64,000 nucleotides of DNA, taken from NCBI RefSeq assembly GCF_000950575.1, contig NZ_CP011005.1, positions 310,001 to 374,000 of the forward strand, read 5' to 3'. Position numbers and translations under genes: made by a program. How positions within the stretch are numbered: the first letter of the stretch is position 1; every line of letters begins with the position of its first letter. The notes beneath the pieces are model-generated. The model worked only from the letters and a program-made list of their open reading frames with translations, searched no databases and had not been told where the DNA came from. This stretch comes from Psychromicrobium lacuslunae. Lineage in GTDB: Bacteria; Actinomycetota; Actinomycetes; Actinomycetales; Micrococcaceae. Positions 7,831 to 17,209 of the stretch are shown piece by piece.

Positions 7831-8597
7831 GATTCCTCCTGGTGGGTTTTGATCAGCTGTAGAAAAGCGAGTTCTAGATCCTCGCTCTTTCCGTTTTCTC
7901 GCAACTGCTCAGGAGTTAGTTGGGAGAGCAATTCGCCCTGTCGTAAGAGCAGAAGCGAGTCACAGTGACTGGCTTCTTCCATCACATGGCTGGAGATCAA
8001 CAGCGTGCAGCCGCGATTGCTCAGCGAGCGAAAATGCTCCCACAACTGAGCGCGCAATAGCGGGTCTAGGCCGACCGTTGGTTCGTCCATTACCAACAAG
8101 CTGGGGTTTCCGAGTAAAGCGCAAGCGAGGGATACCCGACCAAGTTCACCACCGGAGAGCGAACCGGCGCGGCGCTGCCTGAGCTGAGCGAGCCCGACGT
8201 CTTCCAAGGCATTAAGTACTGCGGTACGGTTCGCGCCGAGTAGCCGACCAAAATATCTCACGTTGTCCAGCACGCTGAGATCCCGGTAGACGCTGGCAGC
8301 CTGACTGACATAGCCGATTCGACCGCGCAGCTTGGCGCTGCCGGCCTGCTGGCCAAGCACGCTGACCTTGCCTCCGGTGATCTTTTGTACGCCCACTATG
8401 ATGCGCATCAGGGTGGTTTTTCCGGCCCCCGAAGGACCCAGTAAACCGGTGAGACTGCCTTCTGCTAGCGAGAAACTCAGCTCCTTAAGGATGCTGAGAC
8501 GGCCCTTCTGAACGCTGAGCTGCTGTGCCGCGACAGCCGAGGGCGAGCCCAGTGGAGGAGTCAGAGGAGAAGACTGAGTGTTCCGTGAAGCTGCCAT
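7827..8597 (-). CDS. ABC transporter ATP-binding protein
   Basis: A 256-residue ATPase with Walker A GPSGAGKTT (near residue 55), signature LSGGELGR, Walker B LLVMDEPTVGLDP and a switch His in ISSHVMEEA. It pairs with the permease directly downstream (four-base overlap), giving a one-ATPase, one-permease exporter of DrrA/NatA type. A 22-base inverted repeat lies 12 bases upstream of its start, between it and the PadR gene, so this gene may also have its own regulated promoter. Confidence 0.95.
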   Translation of the reverse strand: MAASRNTQSSPLTPPLGSPSAVAAQQLSVQKGRLSILKELSFSLAEGSLTGLLGPSGAGKTTLMRIIVGVQKITGGKVSVLGQQAGSAKLRGRIGYVSQAASVYRDLSVLDNVRYFGRLLGANRTAVLNALEDVGLAQLRQRRAGSLSGGELGRVSLACALLGNPSLLVMDEPTVGLDPLLRAQLWEHFRSLSNRGCTLLISSHVMEEASHCDSLLLLRQGELLSQLTPEQLRENGKSEDLELAFLQLIKTHQEES

Positions 8598-8608
8598 CGT
8601 AACCGCCT

Positions 8609-8630
8609 AAATTCATCGAGCGATGAATTT
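8609..8630. promoter_or_regulatory. Perfect inverted repeat operator upstream of the ABC genes
   Basis: Ten-base arms AAATTCATCG and CGATGAATTT are separated by AG, in the 48-base gap before the ATP-binding gene. Size and symmetry suit a TetR- or PadR-type dimer; genes for both types lie in this operon. Confidence 0.6.
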
Positions 8631-8645
8631 ATTTTAGATCGGCAC

Positions 8646-9284
8646 TTAGGTCTTGTCGATGGGTTGACGTGAGTTGCCCCAGATCGGATCGTCAGCCGGA
8701 GGTGACCAGACCGGGGGTTCGCCCGCGAAGGCGTAGTCGCCGCTCTCGATTCTGTTCAGGGCAGCTGCTGTCCAGTTCAGATTTCCGCGCAATAGCTCCA
8801 CCGAGAACAAATGATGCTCCAAGACATGCGGCGGGACATCTGGCTGGCCCTGGGAGAGTTGCGCGATGGCCGCAGACTCGGCCTGCAGCCCTCGTTCCAA
8901 ACGGGAAGCACGCTCGCGCAGCAATTCGGTCACCTCCGCGCGGTTGAAAAAGGGTAAAAAAGCGATGCCCGCCATGCTGGTGGCAATGGTTGGTGATGCT
9001 ACATCGGCGATTGACTGGCGAAAGAGCTGGCTGAACTCCGTCAAACCGGCCTCAGTGATCTGGTAGGAGGCCTTTGCTACCGAATCGTCCTGCTCAGCCT
9101 GGACGACCTCGAGCAGCCCTTCTTTCGCTAGAGTCCGCAGAGCTGAATAGATCGAACCAGGCTTCACATTGGCCCAGCGATCCACTTGCCAAGAGTTCAG
9201 CTCTTGTAGCAATAGATAACCGTGCGCTGGTTGAAAAATCCGGACCACGCCGAGCACCAATAACCGAGTGGAGTAGGGAGCCAT
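8646..9284 (-). CDS. PadR family transcriptional regulator
   Basis: A 212-residue PadR protein. The winged-helix domain is at about residues 8-85 (HGYLLLQELNSWQVDRWANV, then GSIYSALRTLAKEGLLEVV), followed by a C-terminal helical region typical of the longer PadR subgroup. It heads the operon PadR-ATPase-permease-TetR. PadR genes commonly repress an adjacent ABC-2 exporter and are relieved by its substrate. TAAACT lies six bases before the ATG, suggesting a leaderless transcript. Confidence 0.92.
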   Translation of the reverse strand: MAPYSTRLLVLGVVRIFQPAHGYLLLQELNSWQVDRWANVKPGSIYSALRTLAKEGLLEVVQAEQDDSVAKASYQITEAGLTEFSQLFRQSIADVASPTIATSMAGIAFLPFFNRAEVTELLRERASRLERGLQAESAAIAQLSQGQPDVPPHVLEHHLFSVELLRGNLNWTAAALNRIESGDYAFAGEPPVWSPPADDPIWGNSRQPIDKT

Positions 9285-9290
9285 GCACTG

Positions 9291-9296
9291 AGTTTA
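9291..9296 (-). promoter_or_regulatory. -10 hexamer TAAACT, leaderless start of padR-like gene
   Basis: On the minus strand TAAACT is followed by six bases and then the ATG at 9284. No clear -35 element. Confidence 0.5.
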
Positions 9297-9387
9297 AGGC
9301 AGCGTTCTTCTGGAGCCCTAGCTGACGGTAGATTAGTAGTGGCTTTTCATCCGAATAGCGTGAACGAACCAGAAGGGAGCCACATCG

Positions 9388-11193
9388 GTGGTACTTCGCC
9401 TTTCCCAGCTTTTCCTGCGCACCTTGCGCGAAGACCCAGTGGACGCCGAAGTCGCCAGCCATAAGTTGCTGGTACGGGCTGGCTATATTCGCCGCGCTGC
9501 GCCGGGAATCTATAGCTGGTTGCCGATGGGGCTCAAGGTACTCGGCAAGGCGGAGCAGATTGTTCGCCAAGAAATGGCGGCTATTGGTTCTCAGGAAGTC
9601 CATTTTCCAGCGTTGCTACCGCGTGAACCCTACGAAGCCACCAATCGCTGGACCGAATACGGCGATGGCATCTTCCGGCTCAAGGACCGTAAAGAGAACG
9701 ACTACTTGCTGGCTCCAACGCACGAAGAAATGTTCACCCTGTTGGTGAAAGATCTTTACTCTTCCTATAAAGATCTGCCGCTCAGCCTGTTCCAGATCCA
9801 AACCAAGTACCGTGATGAAGCGCGGCCTCGGGCGGGCTTGATGCGTGGCCGTGAGTTCATCATGAAGGATTCTTACTCCTTCGATATTGATGATGACGGA
9901 CTGGAGAACAGTTACCAGGCGCATCGGGCTGCCTACTTTAAGATTTTTGAGCGATTGGGCCTTGAAATCATCGCCGTCAAGGCCACCTCTGGTGCGATGG
10001 GTGGCTCAAGGAGTGAAGAGTTCCTGCACCCGACGCCGGTCGGCGAAGACACCTTCGTGCGCTCAACCGCCGGCTACGCGGCCAATGTCGAGGCGGTCAG
10101 CACGGTAGTACCGGCGGATATCGACTATACGGATTTTGCTGCCGCCGAGGTTCGAGACACCCCAGATACCCCCACTATTGAGACTCTGGTCGCTGCAGCT
10201 AATCAACTTGCGCCGCGTGCCGACGGAGTTGCCTATACCGGTGCGGACACCCTGAAGAATGTGGTGCTGGCGATCGATCTGCCCGGCGGCGAACGTCAGC
10301 TTGTAGTAATCGGCGTGCCGGGGGATCGAGGAGTCGACCTGAAGAGAATTGAAGCGAATATCTCCTCCCACCTGGGCCTTGGCGGCGAGGTGGAGGTAGA
10401 GGCGGCAAACGAAGCGGATCTGAAGAAAAATCCGCTGCTGGTCAAGGGCTATATTGGCCCCGGCCTGGATCTGGCGAATCCGGTGCTCGGCCTGGAAGGC
10501 AGTAGCAAGCTGCTCTACCTGGTTGATCCGCGAGTGGTCAGCGGCAGCCGGTGGATCACCGGGGCAAATCAAGCCGGTAAGCATGTCTTCGGCCTAGTAG
10601 CCGGCCGTGATTTCGGCTGGGACGGCGTGATTGAAGCGGTTGAGGTTCGTGAAGGTGACGAAGCACCGGATGGCAGTGGTCCCCTAGAAATCGCTCGAGG
10701 CATCGAGATGGGCCACGTTTTCCAATTGGGTCGTAAATATGCCGAGATCTTCGATCTCAAGGTGCTCGACCAAAATGGCAAGCAGGTAGTCGTGACAATG
10801 GGTTCCTACGGCGTCGGGGTGACTCGTGCGGTCGCCGCAATAGCCGAGAAGTACCACGATGATAAGGGCCTGGTCTGGCCGATCGCTGTCGCCCCGGCCG
10901 AAGTTCATCTGGTCGCGGTCGGTAAGGATGCCGCGGTCTTCGAAGCCGCCGAAAAACTTGCCAACGAACTCGAAGCGGCAGGTCTAGAAGTGCTCTTCGA
11001 TGACCGACCGAAGGTTTCTCCCGGGGTGAAGTTCGGCGATGCCGAGCTGATCGGTGTGCCGATGATTCTCGCGGTAGGTCGCGGTCTGGTGGACGGTGTG
11101 GTCGAGTTGAAGAATCGGAGCAGCGGCGAAACCGAAAACGTGCCGCTAGAGCAAGTAGTGCAGCAGGTACTCACGCTCCGCGACTCGCTCTGA
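9388..11193 (+). CDS. proS: Proline-tRNA ligase
   Basis: A 601-residue bacterial-type prolyl-tRNA synthetase. The class II core is at about residues 30-230, with motif 2 [20 protein letters not shown], and motif 3 ([18 protein letters not shown]) near residue 470. Between them lies the insertion domain that edits mischarged alanyl-tRNA, and an anticodon-binding domain ends the protein. The GTG at 9388 follows AGAAGGGAG by a good distance. I looked for a T-box leader in the 103-base gap upstream and saw none. A permease gene follows after 9 bases. Confidence 0.97.
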   Translation: MVLRLSQLFLRTLREDPVDAEVASHKLLVRAGYIRRAAPGIYSWLPMGLKVLGKAEQIVRQEMAAIGSQEVHFPALLPREPYEATNRWTEYGDGIFRLKDRKENDYLLAPTHEEMFTLLVKDLYSSYKDLPLSLFQIQTKYRDEARPRAGLMRGREFIMKDSYSFDIDDDGLENSYQAHRAAYFKIFERLGLEIIAVKATSGAMGGSRSEEFLHPTPVGEDTFVRSTAGYAANVEAVSTVVPADIDYTDFAAAEVRDTPDTPTIETLVAAANQLAPRADGVAYTGADTLKNVVLAIDLPGGERQLVVIGVPGDRGVDLKRIEANISSHLGLGGEVEVEAANEADLKKNPLLVKGYIGPGLDLANPVLGLEGSSKLLYLVDPRVVSGSRWITGANQAGKHVFGLVAGRDFGWDGVIEAVEVREGDEAPDGSGPLEIARGIEMGHVFQLGRKYAEIFDLKVLDQNGKQVVVTMGSYGVGVTRAVAAIAEKYHDDKGLVWPIAVAPAEVHLVAVGKDAAVFEAAEKLANELEAAGLEVLFDDRPKVSPGVKFGDAELIGVPMILAVGRGLVDGVVELKNRSSGETENVPLEQVVQQVLTLRDSL

Positions 11194-11202
11194 GCCAGGC
11201 AC

Positions 11203-12012
11203 TTGATGCTCTCCGGCTTTGAGGACATCCAGTTTTACACGATTTTGCTCATCCTGGTCGCCGGGCTGGCGGCAGGTTGGGTAGACGCCGTGGTGGGTGG
11301 TGGGGGATTGATTATGCTGCCGGTGATGCTGATGGTTCCCGGCATCACCCCGGTGCAGGCCCTTGCCACCAATAAAATGGGTTCCATTTTCGGAACCACC
11401 ACGAGTTCGGTCACCTATTACCGCCGGGTTGGTCCGGACCTGAGAACTGCTATTCCGATGGCGCTGATCGCCCTGGGCGGCAGTTTCGCCGGTGCTGTGG
11501 TGGCCGCGAACCTGCCGCAATCGGTCTTCAAGCCGATTATTGTGCTGGCCTTGATCGCGGTGGCCATTTTCACCGCGCTCAAGCCGAGCCTCGGTGCGCA
11601 CACCGCGCTCAAACACTCCGGACATCGGCATTACCTGCTGGCCTGCCTGATTGGGGCTGCGATTGGCTTCTACGATGGCCTGCTTGGCCCGGGCACCGGA
11701 TCGTTTTTAGTGATCGCGTTGGTGAGTCTAATGGGCTATGCCTTCCTGGAAGCCAGCGCCAAGGCGAAGATCGTAAATATGGCGACCAATGCGGGCGCGC
11801 TGCTGTTCTTCCTGCCACACGGCTCCATTTTGTGGGGCTTAGGGCTCTTGGCCGGTGCGGCCAATATGGCTGGTGGTTATCTGGGCTCCCGGATGGCGGT
11901 ACGCAAAGGCAGCGGATTCATCCGAGTGGTTTTCCTCGCGGTAGTGGCGGTGCTGATTATCAAACTCGGCTGGGATGTCTGGCAGGAGAACGTGCTGCAC
12001 GCTGGGCGCTAA
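11203..12012 (+). CDS. TSUP family permease (TauE/SafE type)
   Basis: A 269-residue membrane protein with about eight hydrophobic segments and the two-fold repeat of the TSUP family. The first repeat contains WVDAVVGGGGLIMLPVML and the second FYDGLLGPGTGSFLVIALV, matching glycine-rich loops of TauE/SafE proteins. Members export sulfite or sulfur-containing organic anions, but most are uncharacterised. It starts only 9 bases after proS and is probably read from the same message. No sulfur genes are adjacent. Confidence 0.92.
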   Translation: MMLSGFEDIQFYTILLILVAGLAAGWVDAVVGGGGLIMLPVMLMVPGITPVQALATNKMGSIFGTTTSSVTYYRRVGPDLRTAIPMALIALGGSFAGAVVAANLPQSVFKPIIVLALIAVAIFTALKPSLGAHTALKHSGHRHYLLACLIGAAIGFYDGLLGPGTGSFLVIALVSLMGYAFLEASAKAKIVNMATNAGALLFFLPHGSILWGLGLLAGAANMAGGYLGSRMAVRKGSGFIRVVFLAVVAVLIIKLGWDVWQENVLHAGR

Positions 12013-12050
12013 CGCGTTAGGGCGCTAGGGTCCGCTGTGATGGGCTTGGC

Positions 12051-13052
12051 CTAGCTGATCTCCAGGCTGTGCGGGTGCGGTAAACCTTGGATCGTGCGGC
12101 CCGCTAGGGTGCTGGACAACCACAAGGAGCGGTTGAGATCCCTCTGGTGATCGCGCTTTGAGGCGTACCATAAGGCGTCCTCGACCTCGCGGGCAATAGT
12201 CCATTGTCTGGCCACCTCAACGTCCAGGCCCGCCGCCTCGCAGAGCATGTTCAACCGATCCAGCAGGCCCAGCTCAGGATTCTGCACCGGCAGATCGGAA
12301 AGCCGGTTGGACAGCATCGGCATCACCGAAAACTCGGCTTCACCAACCATGCCCTGCGGGTCAATGGCCAGGAAATCGTCGGCCTGCCAACCGCTGGTAC
12401 CGGGCCTGGCGAGAATGTTCATACCGTGCAGGTCGGCGTGCACGAGGACGTCGTGGCTTTCACGGCGGCTCACCGCCCCGCGAGTCTGGCATACTTCAAG
12501 CGCGGCCTCTAAAAGCCAGCGCGGGAACGGCTCGGCTAGCTCTTTCCAGCGTTGCGGCAGTTCGTCGTTCCAGCGTTCAGTCTGTTCGGCCAGCGAGGGA
12601 ATACTTAGCCATTCCGGCCGCTGATCAGGGCTGATCGACAGTTTCCTCACTAACGTCCCCCAGACCGAGATGGCCTGCTCAAGAGGCGCTGACTGTAACC
12701 AGCGGTCGGAGTCCAGCCGCTCCAGCAACATAGCCCGATCCGTTCGATCATGCTGCAACAGCCGCACCGCGCCGCGTCCCTGCCAAAGCTTGAGCGTGTC
12801 AGGTTCATGGGCGATGTCTTCGTAGGGGAAAGAAATTTTAATCACGGCAGCACTGCCATCGTCAGCTGACACCGGGACCGCAATACCGGTGAATCCGTTC
12901 CAGGGCTGCTGACCAGGAGCCAGCTCGGGCTGCACCTTCCAGCGGTGATAGGCGTTGTGCAACAACTGCGGCAACCTGGCTAACCAGGCCCGCCGCTCGG
13001 CGGTGTTACTGTAGCGCCGTTGCAGATCCTCCGGGATTGGCACGCTCATCAT
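12051..13052 (-). CDS. Aminoglycoside phosphotransferase-like kinase (APH(6)/hur family)
   Basis: A protein of 333 residues from ATG 13052. The kinase-type catalytic loop HADLHGMNIL (H-x-D-x(4)-N) and the following AIDPQGMVGE metal-binding segment are intact. Overall layout fits the APH(6)/hydroxyurea kinase family (PF04655). The frame is open further upstream, but ATG 13052 overlaps the upstream gene's stop by four bases (ATGA); ATG 13049 is an equal alternative. Genes of this type stand next to the DUF4439-rimP region in related Micrococcaceae and are probably housekeeping kinases of unknown substrate rather than acquired resistance genes. Confidence 0.88.
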   Translation of the reverse strand: MMSVPIPEDLQRRYSNTAERRAWLARLPQLLHNAYHRWKVQPELAPGQQPWNGFTGIAVPVSADDGSAAVIKISFPYEDIAHEPDTLKLWQGRGAVRLLQHDRTDRAMLLERLDSDRWLQSAPLEQAISVWGTLVRKLSISPDQRPEWLSIPSLAEQTERWNDELPQRWKELAEPFPRWLLEAALEVCQTRGAVSRRESHDVLVHADLHGMNILARPGTSGWQADDFLAIDPQGMVGEAEFSVMPMLSNRLSDLPVQNPELGLLDRLNMLCEAAGLDVEVARQWTIAREVEDALWYASKRDHQRDLNRSLWLSSTLAGRTIQGLPHPHSLEIS

Positions 13053-14968
13053 GACATTCCCGGCAGGGCAGCTTTCGGCGCGGCAAAGATGAGTGCCTGA
13101 CGGCTGGTATTGAGCAGCTGGCCGATTGCCCACTTGCGCAGGCTGCCGTCGCTGAGGGCGATCAGATCCCCGTACACCGCAGCAAGCTGAGTTTCCAGGC
13201 TGCTGAGCTCGGTGTTAGGCGCAGCCAGGAAGGCCGCACTCAAGCCAAAGCCTGCCTGCTGTGCAGGCAGTTGCTGGCAACGCGAGCTCAATTGTTGTCG
13301 AACCTCTCCCAACGTTTCCTGGTGAGCCGCTAACAGCTTGAGTGCTGAATCGGCGGCCGCCGGAGTTCCCAATCTGGTGGCGGCTACTTGGTAGGCGTAG
13401 ACAGCCTTCTGCTCGGCTAGCTCAACAGCGTTCAGAGCCTGCTGCTGATTTACCTGGCCCTGCTGATCCGGCTGAGCCGATTGATCACTGGCAGCGGCGC
13501 TAGGGTTAGGGCAACTCGAAGCGGGTGCGTCGACGGCGGGTGCGGCAAAGCTCGGCGCACTTTGCGGGATCCCGCCGAGCTGGGCGAGGTACTGGCTTGC
13601 AATGGCCTCACCGGCACCTATCGAGGCAAGCAACCGGGCAAGCCCCGGATCAACCCGGCCCGCGGTCTCCAGATTTTTGGCTGCCTGCTGTTCCAGCCCC
13701 TTCAAGAAACCCGAAATCGAGGGTGTCGTAGCCGAGGTCGGCGTGGCGCTGGGACTCGCCGAGGCGGTGCCAGGAATGGTCAAGGCCTGCACCGCTGCGT
13801 CCAGGGTGTTCAGCGAAGTTTTCAGCGCTGGCGTCAGTGTGCTGGAGGCAGGTCTCGCGTTGAGTAGTTTCGCCTGTTCAAGCAGCACCGTAGTTTCGCT
13901 CAGCGTCTTGACTCTGGCCAATTCGGTCTCGGATGGACCAAGCGGGGCCTTAGTCGTGACGGTACTGCCGATCGCCACAACCAACACAGCGATCAGTAGC
14001 AAGAGCAGTGAACGTCGGCCCCAGGCCAGTATCGTGCGGCCAGTTTTGCGCTCCGGGCGCTCGATGTCTTTGGCGTGTTCTCTGGCAGCTTCCCGAGCAC
14101 GTAGCGATTGCCGGGTGAGCGGTGCTACTTCAGCTGTCGGCTCAGTGCTTGGCGTCGGGGCCGAGGCGCCCAGCGGTTCAGCTGAGTCGACTGGTTCCAT
14201 TGGCTCGGCTGGTTCAACTGGTTTGACCGGCTCCACCGACGGCTCGGTAGCCTCACTGACCCGCTCCGGTGCCTGCAGGAAGGCCGGTTCACCGCTCAGA
14301 TCGAGGTCGTTGGCCAAGCTGGGATCGGACAGGAAGTCGGCGTCGAGAAGCGCAGCCGCCGGTTCGGCTAGGTCGCTCGCTTGAGCGACCTCGTGTGCTG
14401 CTGTTTCAGCTGACGCTAGCCGCCCGAGCTCTGAAGCGCCGCTTGCTTCAGCCGACTGAGACGAGTCAACGCGAACCGGCTCCTCTGGCGCTGTTGCTGC
14501 GGGTACTTCCTCAGGTTCAGTTGACTCGCTAGATTCAGCTGGCTCTGTGGTCTCTGTAGACCCGGTTCGGTCGACCGGTCCAGAAAGCTGCTCGGTTTCC
14601 GTCCTCGTCCCGCCACTTTCCGCGAGCGTACCGGCTCCTTGAACGTTCTCATTGCTCGCCGCCGTTGGCTCCTCGCCAGCTGTTGTGACGGTGTCTAGGC
14701 CGGTCTTAGTAGTTGCCGAGGTCGTTTCAGTCTGAGATTCAGTCTCAGCTGGCTGATCGACCGCATCGGCTGGAACGAGGATCAGCGGGCTGAGTCCGGT
14801 CGAGTTGGGGGTGCCAGCGGCGGCACTGGCACGGCGAGATTTACCCCGCTTCGTGGTGATAATGCGAGGCGTGATACCGGCTTCAGGGCTGGCTGGCGCG
14901 GCACCCTCGGGATTTTCAGGGTCTCGCTGATTTTGCGGTGCCGCCGGGTCATTCACGGCTATGATCAT
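13049..14968 (-). CDS. Membrane-anchored protein with ferritin-like DUF4439 domain
   Basis: 639 residues from ATG 14968 (the open frame runs to 15004). The first 300 residues are low complexity, rich in Glu, Pro, Ala, Ser and Thr, with repeats such as VEPVKPVEPAEPMEPVDSAE. A basic stretch and one membrane helix (SLLLLLIAVLVVAIG) follow near residue 325. The extracellular part ends in a helical DUF4439 domain (ALNAVELAEQKAVYAYQVAA), a ferritin-like fold of unknown role. It forms an operon with the kinase gene downstream and diverges from rimP. The acidic cytoplasmic tail could recruit a partner, but that is a guess. Confidence 0.82.
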   Translation of the reverse strand: MIIAVNDPAAPQNQRDPENPEGAAPASPEAGITPRIITTKRGKSRRASAAAGTPNSTGLSPLILVPADAVDQPAETESQTETTSATTKTGLDTVTTAGEEPTAASNENVQGAGTLAESGGTRTETEQLSGPVDRTGSTETTEPAESSESTEPEEVPAATAPEEPVRVDSSQSAEASGASELGRLASAETAAHEVAQASDLAEPAAALLDADFLSDPSLANDLDLSGEPAFLQAPERVSEATEPSVEPVKPVEPAEPMEPVDSAEPLGASAPTPSTEPTAEVAPLTRQSLRAREAAREHAKDIERPERKTGRTILAWGRRSLLLLLIAVLVVAIGSTVTTKAPLGPSETELARVKTLSETTVLLEQAKLLNARPASSTLTPALKTSLNTLDAAVQALTIPGTASASPSATPTSATTPSISGFLKGLEQQAAKNLETAGRVDPGLARLLASIGAGEAIASQYLAQLGGIPQSAPSFAAPAVDAPASSCPNPSAAASDQSAQPDQQGQVNQQQALNAVELAEQKAVYAYQVAATRLGTPAAADSALKLLAAHQETLGEVRQQLSSRCQQLPAQQAGFGLSAAFLAAPNTELSSLETQLAAVYGDLIALSDGSLRKWAIGQLLNTSRQALIFAAPKAALPGMS

Positions 14969-15085
14969 GCCATGTTCGTGCCGCCAATGCACTTGAGGGC
15001 ACACCCGGAAGGCCGAAGGATTGGTAGGCTAGATACCTACAACATCATCACGTGGGGCCCGCAAGGGCGCAGGAAGGCTTTGAGA

Positions 15086-15649
15086 ATGTCCAAGCCGGAT
15101 CGGTCGCAGCGGCTTTTTGCGCTGCTTGAACCCCTCGTGAATGAGCAAGACCTCTACCTCGAAGAGGTCACCATCCAGCACACCGGTGATCATCGCATCA
15201 TCCAAGTAGTAGTCGATCTGCCGGAAAATCGTAGCGGCAGTGTCGCCTTGGACACCATTGCGGAGGTCTCACAGTTAGTGGGGGCTGCTCTCGATGACGA
15301 CCCGGAAGACGATGGCAGAGCCTACGATTTGGAGGTCTCCTCGCCCGGAGTCAGCCGACCGCTGACCGAGTTAAGGCATTGGCGCCGGGCATTGGGGCAC
15401 ATCGTCAGGGTCAACTTGTTTGAGGGGGACAATCCCACTGCTCGACTCGTTGGTGTGGAGGACGATGGTGTGACGATTCGCGAGGAACGAATCGTCAAAA
15501 AGGGGATGAAGCCGAAAATCCTGGATCCGGTGTTCATTGAGTTCTCGAAGATTCGTCGAGGCAATGTTGAGGTGGAATTTGCTCGTTTAGACGCGGTTGA
15601 ACCGTATGAACCGGCCGGAGACGAATCCGGCCAGAAAGGTCAGGATTGA
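15086..15649 (+). CDS. rimP: Ribosome maturation factor RimP
   Basis: 187 residues from ATG 15086 ([11 protein letters not shown]), chosen because the family begins here and AGGAAGG lies upstream; the frame is open upstream to 14933. RimP helps assemble the 30S subunit. Visible hallmarks are the N-terminal alpha/beta domain with LYLEEVTI and [13 protein letters not shown], and a C-terminal SH3-like part ([12 protein letters not shown]). It starts the rimP-nusA-ylxR-infB-rbfA-truB series. A TAGGCT hexamer at 15027-15032 is a possible -10 element about 55 bases upstream. Confidence 0.96.
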   Translation: MSKPDRSQRLFALLEPLVNEQDLYLEEVTIQHTGDHRIIQVVVDLPENRSGSVALDTIAEVSQLVGAALDDDPEDDGRAYDLEVSSPGVSRPLTELRHWRRALGHIVRVNLFEGDNPTARLVGVEDDGVTIREERIVKKGMKPKILDPVFIEFSKIRRGNVEVEFARLDAVEPYEPAGDESGQKGQD

Positions 15650-15650
15650 G

Positions 15651-16622
<972 letters not shown>

Positions 16623-16755
16623 TTTTCCCGAACTCAAATCCTCCAAGGGTAGTGATTGGCTGCTAGGCAGGCCGGAGGGCTAGAATAGCTAAGGCCGAGT
16701 TTTTCGACTTCGGCGTCCTCCGTTGTTCGTGATGGGTGTAGCAGAAGGTTTTGTA

Positions 16756-17052
16756 GTGTCCAATACACCAACGCGTACGTGCGTGGGATGCCGTCGGCGA
16801 GATGCTCAGCCAATGTTGCTACGCGTAGTCAAGAACGGTCCCACTGTGCTGGCGCTGGATCTTGAACGTCGGATAGCTGGTCGGGGTGCTTGGTTGCATC
16901 CAGATCTGGATTGTCTGGCGCTGGCGCTTAAACGAGGTGGCTTTGCCAGAGCTTTCAAAGCTCAGGTGAATGCCAAGGAAGTAGAGGGGCAGTTGCGCAC
17001 AGTGATAGTACAAAACGAACTTATCCAAGCTGAAAGCGGGTCAGAAAACTGA
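16756..17052 (+). CDS. ylxR: YlxR family RNA-binding protein (RnpM-like)
   Basis: 98 residues from GTG 16756 (MSNTPTRTCVGCRRR). This start is chosen over upstream ATG 16732 and TTG 16723 because AGAAGG lies seven bases before it. The family signature RTCVGCRRRDAQPMLLRVV and GRGAWLHPDLDCL is intact. The Bacillus homologue, RnpM, binds RNase P RNA and dampens its activity. The gene sits in its usual place between nusA and infB. A TAGAAT at 16682-16687 may be a -10 element in the preceding gap. Confidence 0.93.
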   Translation: MSNTPTRTCVGCRRRDAQPMLLRVVKNGPTVLALDLERRIAGRGAWLHPDLDCLALALKRGGFARAFKAQVNAKEVEGQLRTVIVQNELIQAESGSEN

Positions 17053-17209
17053 TGGAAACCCGATGAGTACCCAGCGATGAGTGCCAATCTGCGAGCTAAG
17101 CAATGAGAATTTCACTGCGCTCAAATGTTGGCCATTCCCCGGTGGAAACCCAACTGAAGAATTAGATGGTTCGTGCCTGACTCGGTGCGAACCGAGACAG
17201 GAGTAAAGC

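Noticed and set aside
9285-9387. Possible T-box leader before proS
   Set aside because: The gap is only about 100 bases and I could not find the T-box consensus or an antiterminator/terminator pair.
12051-13052. Acquired aminoglycoside resistance gene
   Set aside because: Composition and operon position match the surroundings, and related genomes carry this gene in the same place, so a chromosomal kinase of unknown substrate is more likely.
13602-14384. 260-residue plus-strand frame opposite the DUF4439 gene
   Set aside because: Low-complexity Ser/Ala/Arg composition mirrors the Glu/Pro repeats of the real gene; no start signals.
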